Shown: one piece after another, positions 58,050-64,000 of the stretch
How the letters are laid out: each line of letters starts with the position of its first letter
Position numbering within the stretch: position 1 is the stretch's first letter
The notes under the pieces: generated by a model
What the model saw: the letters and a program-made list of their open reading frames with translations, nothing else
What the model was told of the DNA's origin: nothing
Database searches by the model: none
Assembly: GCA_025062325.1 (NCBI GenBank)
Contig: JANXAL010000112.1
Coordinates: 1 to 64,000, forward strand
Direction: 5' to 3'
DNA from: Roseiflexus sp.
GTDB taxonomy: Bacteria; Chloroflexota; Chloroflexia; Chloroflexales; Roseiflexaceae
DNA: 64,000 nucleotides
Translations under genes and position numbers: made by a program

Positions 58050-59501
58050 ATGCACTATCACATCGTCGGAATTGCTGGCGCTGGGATGAGCGCCATCGCC
58101 CATATTCTGCTGGATCAAGGGCACACGGTAAGCGGTTCGGATCTCCAGCAGAACGCGCTGAGCGCCGCTCTCGAGCGGCGCGGTGCGCTGATCCGGCGCG
58201 GGCATGATCCCGCCTTTGTCGGCGACGCTGACAGACTGGTGGCCACGTCTGCTGTGCGGGACGATCACGTTGAACTGGTTGAGGCGCGTAAGCGTGACAT
58301 TCCGGTGCTCCGACGCGCCGATCTCTGGCGTGAGTGGTCGCATCAGCGGCGAGTAGTGGCAGTAGCTGGCGCTCATGGGAAAACCACCACAACAGCGCTG
58401 ATCGCACTCATCCTGACCCGCGCCGGTGTCAACCCTGGATTCCTGATCGGCGGAGAAGCGCCCGATCTTGGAATTCACGCGCAATGGGGCGATCCGGCGG
58501 CGCCGCTTGTCATTGAAGCCGATGAATACGACCGGACGTTTCTGGCGCTCACGCCCGATGTTGCCGTGATCACGAACGTCGAGTGGGAGCACGTTGATAT
58601 CTACCCGTCGCCGGAAGAGTACGAAGCGACGTTTCGCGCCTTTGCCGGGCGTGTGGCGCATCCGCAGCGCCTGATCGTGTGTGGCGACGATCCCGGAGCG
58701 CTGCGAGTTGCAGGTCATCCCGACGTTCAACTGTATGGAATTGAAGACGCCGTGGCGCGCAATCCGGCGTCATGCCGTCTCGCGCTCATGGACTGGATGG
58801 CGGCGAATGTGCGGTACGATGGCGCTCTGACGTATTTCGATCTCTGGCGTTACAACCGGCGCACCTGCGGTACGGGACTCGAAGGCGGATACACGATGCG
58901 ATTGGCTGGCGAGCATAACGTGCGGAACGCGCTGGCAGCCATCGCAGCAGCGATGACGCTGGGCATTGATCGTGCAACGATAGCCGCTGCGCTTGCTGAG
59001 TATCGCGGCGCTCGACGTCGCTTCGATATCAAGGGCGAAGCGAACGGCATCATCGTGGTTGACGACTATGCGCACCACCCGACGGAAGTGCGCGCAACGC
59101 TGGCAGCAGCGCGCGCGCGCTTTCCGGAGCATCGTCTCGTTGTCTATCTGCAACCACATACGTTTTCACGCACATATGCGATGCTCGATGCCTGGGCAGA
59201 CGCCTTCGACGCTGCGGACGTCGTGCGGATCGGCGACGTCTATCCGGCGCGTGAAACAGGCGATCCTCAGGCGGCGGCGCGTGTGCTTGCTGATCGCATC
59301 GTTCACCGCGATGTTCAGGTTGCCGGGAACGTAGAGGCAGCAACCGCAACGATGATCGAATTGTTACGACCCGGCGATGTGCTGTTAACCTTCGGTGCAG
59401 GTGATGGATATCGTGTGGGTGAGATGGTGCTCTCGGCGCTAGGCGCAGATCTGAGACCTGCGCAGGATCGCCAGGTGGACGTTGCTCGTCCTGAGCGATA
59501 G
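58050..59501 (+). CDS. murC: UDP-MurNAc:L-Ala ligase MurC
   Basis: The 483-residue ligase has HYHIVGIAGAGMSAIAHILL at the start, SDLQQNALSAALERRGALI, the ATP loop VVAVAGAHGKTTTTALIALI, IEADEYDRTFLALTPDVAVI, EHNVRNALAAIAAA and VVDDYAHHPTEVRATLAAAR. It attaches L-alanine to UDP-MurNAc, the first peptide step. About 120 bp of small direct repeats (GCGGGTTCC / GCGGGTCCG) separate it from the next gene. Confidence 0.96.
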   Translation: MHYHIVGIAGAGMSAIAHILLDQGHTVSGSDLQQNALSAALERRGALIRRGHDPAFVGDADRLVATSAVRDDHVELVEARKRDIPVLRRADLWREWSHQRRVVAVAGAHGKTTTTALIALILTRAGVNPGFLIGGEAPDLGIHAQWGDPAAPLVIEADEYDRTFLALTPDVAVITNVEWEHVDIYPSPEEYEATFRAFAGRVAHPQRLIVCGDDPGALRVAGHPDVQLYGIEDAVARNPASCRLALMDWMAANVRYDGALTYFDLWRYNRRTCGTGLEGGYTMRLAGEHNVRNALAAIAAAMTLGIDRATIAAALAEYRGARRRFDIKGEANGIIVVDDYAHHPTEVRATLAAARARFPEHRLVVYLQPHTFSRTYAMLDAWADAFDAADVVRIGDVYPARETGDPQAAARVLADRIVHRDVQVAGNVEAATATMIELLRPGDVLLTFGAGDGYRVGEMVLSALGADLRPAQDRQVDVARPER

Positions 59502-59621
59502 AACGAGGCACAGAGGCGGGTTCCAGACGGCCCTTACGGGAAATGGTGGACCCGCTGAGGAAGGGCGGGTCCGAAACCTGCCTTTACGTAGTGATCATTG
59601 CACGCTGGAGTTGAGTGAAAC

Positions 59622-60911
59622 GTGACAGACGACGATGCAACCACATTCCACCGACGCGTCGCAGAAGAGCTTGGCGCGCGCTACGGCAGCGATGAACGAG
59701 CGCCGAAAGGGTGGCGCGAAGTTCAGACGTGGCATTGGGAGCAGGCTGGCGCCTACACATCAGCCATCGAAGCAGCGCTGGCAATCACTGAAACACGCAT
59801 CACACGGCTCGACTTCGGCAGCGCCCGTCGGTGGACAGAGCGGGTGCTGACATTGCTCGAACATATCGACGTCGCAGAACGGACTCCTTACGAACTGCGC
59901 GCCTGCGCACTGGCGCTGGCAGTGCTTGAGTTCGGCGGTCAATATCGTGAGGGGCTGGAGTATGCCCGCCGTATGTTGCGAGCAGCACAGCGCAGCGGAA
60001 ACGCTGAGGCCGAGGCGCGCGCCTTGCTTGGAGTCGGGCGGATGCAGCGCGAACTGGGGCAACTCGTCCAGGCGGAAGCAGCGCTGCTAAGTGCACGCGA
60101 TCTCGCCGCGCGCGACGAGTTGAGCGACCTTGAAGTTGAAGCCCGCCTGCACCTAGCAAAGGTGCATCAACTGCAAGGACGACATCTGGAGGCGCTTCAA
60201 GAGTTACAACTGGCGCGTGAAGAGCACGAAGGCGAAGAGCAGGCCGATGATGACAAACTGAGACTTGCACGGGTGCTGACCGGTATCGGCGACGTGTATC
60301 GCGTGCTGGGAGCGTACCAGGAGGCATTCACCTTCTATACCCGCGCCTTGACCCTGGAACAGGGACGCGGCAGCCTGATTGGGCAGGCGATCCTGAAAGA
60401 TAAGCTTGCCCTGGTGCTGCTCAATCAGAATAAACCGTCCGACGCCCTGGTCTCGGCGGAGGAGAGCCTCCATCTGCGCCAGCGGATCAACGATATCGTC
60501 GGTCAGGCGCGCTCGTATACGGTTATCGGCTCGATCATGAGTCGGCTTGGGCGTCACGAGCATGCGATGGAGGCATACAAACGCGCGTATGAATTGCAGG
60601 AATTGACCCAAAATCCGCGCGGACAGTGCATTGCTTTAATCCATCTTGGCGATGCTGCATATGCGCTGCGTCAATATCAGGCCGCTGCCGCATCGTATGA
60701 ACGTGCGCTGATACTGGCGCGTCGCGACCGCGATCAGATTGGGATTGCCCGCGCGCTCGAACGACTCGGCGATCTGCACTCTGCGCAGGATCAGCAGGCT
60801 CAGGCGCTGATATGCTGGAAAGAGGCGCTTCAGATCCGCGATGCGCTGCGCCATGTTGACGAAGCGGCAGCGTTGCGCCGCCGCATTCGCACAATACAAC
60901 CGACGGAATAA
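59622..60911 (+). CDS. TPR-repeat protein between murC and murB
   Basis: The 429-residue protein from the GTG at 59622 has no membrane segment or signal peptide. It is a helical solenoid of about eight TPR-like units (for example ARALLGVGRMQRELGQLVQA, RVLTGIGDVYRVLGAYQEAF, CIALIHLGDAAYALRQYQAA, RALERLGDLHSAQDQQAQAL). The first 90 residues resemble the region following the ATPase in MalT/AfsR-type regulators. It lies 3 nt before murB, so it is in the same transcript; a scaffold role for wall synthesis enzymes is inference from position. Confidence 0.85.
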   Translation: MTDDDATTFHRRVAEELGARYGSDERAPKGWREVQTWHWEQAGAYTSAIEAALAITETRITRLDFGSARRWTERVLTLLEHIDVAERTPYELRACALALAVLEFGGQYREGLEYARRMLRAAQRSGNAEAEARALLGVGRMQRELGQLVQAEAALLSARDLAARDELSDLEVEARLHLAKVHQLQGRHLEALQELQLAREEHEGEEQADDDKLRLARVLTGIGDVYRVLGAYQEAFTFYTRALTLEQGRGSLIGQAILKDKLALVLLNQNKPSDALVSAEESLHLRQRINDIVGQARSYTVIGSIMSRLGRHEHAMEAYKRAYELQELTQNPRGQCIALIHLGDAAYALRQYQAAAASYERALILARRDRDQIGIARALERLGDLHSAQDQQAQALICWKEALQIRDALRHVDEAAALRRRIRTIQPTE

Positions 60912-60914
60912 TGT

Positions 60915-61802
60915 ATGCGCTGCCTTGAATATGAACCGCTCGCTCCGTATACATCCTGGCGCATTGGCGGACCGGCGCGCTATTTCGCGCAGATCACGAG
61001 CGCTGCCGAGTTGGTGCAGGCGCTGACTTGGGCGGATCAGCGCGATCTACCCGTTTTTGTGCTCGGTGGTGGTTCGAATGTCCTGATACGCGACACCGGC
61101 TTCAATGGGCTGGTTCTCCGCATGCGTGCGCACGATTTGCGCCTCGAAATCAGAGGTGATGAAGCGCGTGTGATTGTCGAGTCCGGCGCACCGATGGCAG
61201 GCACGGCGCGTCGATTGGCGCGCCAGGGATGGGCGGGTCTGGAGTGGGCGGAAGGGTTGCCCGGAACGATCGGCGGCGCTCTGTACGGCAACGCTGGCTG
61301 CTACGGCGGTGACGTCGCAACATCGCTCGACCGCGCCTGGGTGCTGGTCGATGGAGAAACGCAGGAATGGCCGGTTGAGCGCTTCGCCTTCAGCTATCGC
61401 ACAAGTGCACTTAAGCAGATACGCGCTCATGGCACATCATGGCGTCACCAGCCGGTCATCCTCGCCGCTGCGTTTCGCCTGCACCGCGACGATCTGACGG
61501 CGCTGGCGCAACGAATAGAGCGGACATCGCACGAACGGCGCAGCAAGACGCCATGGGGCGCCAGTTGCGGCAGCGTTTTCAAGAATCCGCCGGGAGAGAA
61601 CGCAGGACGCCTGATTGAAGCCGCTGGCTTGAAGGGTATGCGCATTGGCAATGCAGAAATTGCCGCGCGCCATGCAAACTACATTATCAATCTGGGCGGC
61701 GCATCGAGCGATGATGTGCTGCGCCTGATCGACCTGGCGCGTGAACGGGTGCTGGCAATGACAGGGATTGAACTCGAACTTGAAATTCAGATCGTCGGGT
61801 GA
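60915..61802 (+). CDS. murB: UDP-N-acetylenolpyruvoylglucosamine reductase MurB
   Basis: The 295-residue FAD enzyme has YTSWRIGGPARYFAQI, FVLGGGSNVLI, GLEWAEGLPGTIGGALYGNA, FSYRTSALK and ASCGSVFKNPPGENAGRLIE, with the catalytic serine in GSVFKNP. The pattern is the type II MurB without the extra loop. It reduces UDP-GlcNAc enolpyruvate to UDP-MurNAc. The partner murA is not in the window. Confidence 0.96.
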   Translation: MRCLEYEPLAPYTSWRIGGPARYFAQITSAAELVQALTWADQRDLPVFVLGGGSNVLIRDTGFNGLVLRMRAHDLRLEIRGDEARVIVESGAPMAGTARRLARQGWAGLEWAEGLPGTIGGALYGNAGCYGGDVATSLDRAWVLVDGETQEWPVERFAFSYRTSALKQIRAHGTSWRHQPVILAAAFRLHRDDLTALAQRIERTSHERRSKTPWGASCGSVFKNPPGENAGRLIEAAGLKGMRIGNAEIAARHANYIINLGGASSDDVLRLIDLARERVLAMTGIELELEIQIVG

Positions 61803-61821
61803 ACCATGGAGATAGACAACG

Positions 61822-62940
61822 ATGACGCGTAAAGTGCGAGTAGGAGTCCTGTTTGGTGGCCAATCGGGCGAACATGAGGTGTCGCTGGTATCGGCACGCG
61901 CAATTATGGATGGTCTTGACCCTGAAAAGTATGATGTGACACCAATCGGCATCACCAAACAGGGACGCTGGATCATTGCCTCCGATGCGCATGCTCGCCT
62001 TTTGGCACAGGCAGACCCGTCGAAGTTGCCGGGCGGTTCGCCAGTGATGGTCACTCCATCGCCTGCTGGCGCGACTGATCAGGAAACGACCGATCCGCTG
62101 GCGCTGATGGTCGCCGGTGAACGGTCGCCGCTCAAGACGCTCGATGTCATCTTCCCGGTCCTCCACGGTCCAATGGGCGAAGATGGAACAGTGCAGGGCT
62201 TGCTGGAATTGATGGGCGTTCCATATGTCGGGTGCGGCGTCCTGGCATCAGCAGTCGGCATGGACAAAGCAATGGCGAAGGTCGCCTTTTCGGGCGCTGG
62301 ATTGCCGGTGTTGCCCTGGCTTCTCATTCGGCGGCACGAATGGGAGCGCGAACCGGCACAGGTGCTCGACTGGGTGGAACAGCGTCTCGCCTATCCGATG
62401 TTTGTCAAGCCGGCAAACCTGGGATCGAGCGTCGGGGTCAGCAAAGTGACTGATCGCGCTGCGCTCGAGTGCGGCATCGCCGCCGCTGCTGCCTATGATC
62501 GGCGCATTATCGTCGAACAGGGCATCCCTGCGCGCGAGATCGAAGTCAGCATTCTGGGCAACGACGAACCGGAAGCTAGCGTGCCTGGCGAAGTTGTTCC
62601 TTCCGGTGAGTGGTACGACTACGAAGCAAAGTATTTGAGCGGTGCGTCGAAGATCCTTATTCCGGCGCCGATCACGCTCGAACTTGCGGCGCGGGTGCGC
62701 ACGCTCGCGGTCCAAGCGTTCAGAGCCATCGACGGCGCGGGTCTGGCGCGCGTCGATTTCCTGCTCAACCGCGAAACTGGCGAGCTGTATGTGAATGAGA
62801 TCAACACCATGCCCGGCTTTACGCCAGTCAGCATGTACGCCATGATGTGGGAAGCCAGCGGCATTCCCTACGCCCAACTCCTCGATCGTCTGATCGAACT
62901 GGCGCTCGAACGGCACAGGAATGATCGGGATGCAGAATAA
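61822..62940 (+). CDS. ddl: D-alanine-D-alanine ligase
   Basis: The 372-residue ATP-grasp enzyme opens KVRVGVLFGGQSGEHEVSLV and has VLHGPMGEDGTVQGLLELMG, YPMFVKPANLGSSVGVSKV, the EVSILGNDEPEASVPGEVVP region and FLLNRETGELYVNEINTMPG with metal-binding Glu/Asn residues. It supplies D-Ala-D-Ala to MurF. The next gene starts within its last codons. Confidence 0.96.
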   Translation: MTRKVRVGVLFGGQSGEHEVSLVSARAIMDGLDPEKYDVTPIGITKQGRWIIASDAHARLLAQADPSKLPGGSPVMVTPSPAGATDQETTDPLALMVAGERSPLKTLDVIFPVLHGPMGEDGTVQGLLELMGVPYVGCGVLASAVGMDKAMAKVAFSGAGLPVLPWLLIRRHEWEREPAQVLDWVEQRLAYPMFVKPANLGSSVGVSKVTDRAALECGIAAAAAYDRRIIVEQGIPAREIEVSILGNDEPEASVPGEVVPSGEWYDYEAKYLSGASKILIPAPITLELAARVRTLAVQAFRAIDGAGLARVDFLLNRETGELYVNEINTMPGFTPVSMYAMMWEASGIPYAQLLDRLIELALERHRNDRDAE

Positions 62941-63757
62941 TTTTCAGTACAACCAGCCCAATACGCGCGCACGCGTTGCTGCACGGCGCAATCGCCAGCG
63001 CAACGCCGCTAGCGCTATGCCGGGTCCGCGCCGCGCTATCGGCGAATGGCTGGCATCCGGGCGTATCGCCAGTCTGATCCTGTTCCTGGCATCGCTTGGC
63101 GGACTGATCGCCATCGCCGTTTCACCACAGTTCGTTGTGCGCACTGTGCGGATCAATGGCATTCAGATACTCAACGCAGCAGACGTTGAAGAGATGGCAG
63201 GCGTGACCGGCAGTTCGATTTGGCTGGTGCAGACCGATGAAGTCGAGGCGCGCGTTGCCCGGAGTCCGTATGTCGAGCGCGTTGAGGCATCCTTGACCCT
63301 GCCCGATATCCTGACGATCAACGTGGTCGAACGTCAACCCGAGATGCGCTGGCAAGTCGGCGATGTGCGCTACCTGGTCGATGCCGAAGGGCGCGTGCTG
63401 GGTCCCGATACGGCCGCATTCGTAACTGATACGTTGATTATCGAGGACCGGAGCGGACAAGGAGTCAAACCCAACGACCGGATCGATCCTGACGTGCTCT
63501 CGCTTGTCCGCGCGCTGGCGCTGCGTTTGCCGAACGAGGCGGGTGTGACGCTATCCGGTATCAGTTGGGATAGAGAGCACGGCGTTACGCTGACTACCAC
63601 CGATCAGAGAACGATCGTCTTTGGACGGAAGGATCGGTTGGAGGAAAAAATCCAGATCCTGCGTTTTCTGACGCTCCAGGAGCCGACAGAGTATACCTGG
63701 CTCGATTTGCGACCGGCGACGCCGTACTACCGGAATGATGCGCCGCCACGACCGTAG
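62930..63757 (+). CDS. ftsQ: cell division protein FtsQ
   Basis: The 275-residue protein has a basic cytoplasmic N-terminus, one membrane segment near 48-70 and a POTRA domain (VRTVRINGIQILNAADVEEM; YVERVEASLTLPDILTINVV; ERQPEMRW). A beta domain follows (VRYLVDAEGRVLGPDTAAF). It recruits FtsB/FtsL to the septum. The ATG at 62930 overlaps ddl by 11 nt with AGGA 9 nt upstream; an ATG at 62921 would add three residues. Confidence 0.92.
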   Translation: MQNNFQYNQPNTRARVAARRNRQRNAASAMPGPRRAIGEWLASGRIASLILFLASLGGLIAIAVSPQFVVRTVRINGIQILNAADVEEMAGVTGSSIWLVQTDEVEARVARSPYVERVEASLTLPDILTINVVERQPEMRWQVGDVRYLVDAEGRVLGPDTAAFVTDTLIIEDRSGQGVKPNDRIDPDVLSLVRALALRLPNEAGVTLSGISWDREHGVTLTTTDQRTIVFGRKDRLEEKIQILRFLTLQEPTEYTWLDLRPATPYYRNDAPPRP

Positions 63758-63776
63758 CAACACAACGAGGCTGAGT

Positions 63777-64000
63777 ATGGCACACCGCACGATTGTCGGA
63801 ATTGACGTTGGCACGACCAAAGTTTGCACGATTGTGGGACAGGTGTACGACACTGGGCGCGTCAACGTGCTTGGCGTCGGTCTAACGCCGTCGAAGGGGC
63901 TGGATAAGGGTGTCGTCGTCAATATTGATGACGCTGTCAATGCAATAACCACCAGTATTGAGAAAGCCGAGCGGCTTTCCGGCTACCGGATCAGCGCCGC
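63777..64000 (+). CDS. ftsA: cell division protein FtsA (partial, cut by window end)
   Basis: The visible N-terminus MAHRTIVGIDVGTTKVCTIV is the actin-like phosphate-1 loop of FtsA, followed by GLTPSKGLDKGVVVNIDDAV and SIEKAERLSGYRIS, both typical of the family. FtsA tethers FtsZ to the membrane. The gene continues past the right edge; ftsZ would be expected next. Confidence 0.93.
   Translation, partial: MAHRTIVGIDVGTTKVCTIVGQVYDTGRVNVLGVGLTPSKGLDKGVVVNIDDAVNAITTSIEKAERLSGYRISA

Overview
The window is about 64 kb of GC-rich bacterial chromosome that fits a filamentous anoxygenic phototroph of the Chloroflexota, most likely Roseiflexus. This is inferred from protein flavour, the lack of murE in the dcw cluster, and the many short intergenic repeat families; no database search was possible. 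It holds about 55 protein genes. I saw no rRNA, tRNA, CRISPR array or complete insertion sequence.

Layout. (1) 166-6218, minus strand: a Ser/Thr kinase, a RodA-type SEDS glycosyltransferase, a class B penicillin-binding protein and a TPR lipoprotein, resembling the actinobacterial pkn-rodA-pbpA cluster. (2) 6327-7052: a frameshifted nucleotidyltransferase with its HEPN partner, then uvrA. (3) 10164-18276, minus strand: an inorganic-carbon island with sbtB, sbtA, an ATPase/winged-helix regulator, a DsrE-family protein, dabA and dabB. sbtA and dabB share a nearly identical 35-bp promoter-proximal element. (4) 18590-22320: a band-7 protein, a small membrane protein, a broken AT-rich response regulator among repeats, and a secreted DUF4832-type protein. 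(5) 22468-29235, minus strand: nuoABCDE followed 19 nt later by a P-type ATPase homologue lacking several catalytic motifs, and a UspA-like gene. (6) 29337-45715: mixed accessory and housekeeping genes (ogt, DUF11 surface protein, glycosyltransferase, FtsB-like protein, bactofilin, trmD, GxxExxY protein, bcp, Uma2 protein, formamidase, FAD oxidoreductase, pdeM, holin-like membrane protein, secreted trypsin-like protease), separated by repeats. (7) 46118-64000, plus strand: the division and cell-wall cluster mraZ-rsmH-ftsL-ftsI-murF-mraY-murD-rhomboid-ftsW-murG-membrane protein-murC-TPR-murB-ddl-ftsQ-ftsA (ftsA cut by the window edge).

How it works together. The right third makes lipid II and builds the division machinery, starting from a promoter overlapped by MraZ boxes. 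The left end carries a second SEDS/PBP pair, presumably for side-wall growth, with a kinase. The carbon island combines a Na+/bicarbonate symporter and its PII-like partner with a DAB-type proton-coupled CO2 hydration system, apparently under one regulator. That would suit an organism that fixes bicarbonate through the 3-hydroxypropionate bicycle, although no gene of that pathway lies here.

Most intergenic space over 200 bp is filled by at least five repeat families: a roughly 175-bp element with a hairpin core, TCACTCA-type arrays, purine-rich GAGGCGAG tracts, CACGGATT palindromic elements, and a 50-bp local repeat. Several have entered conserved operons or supply stop codons.
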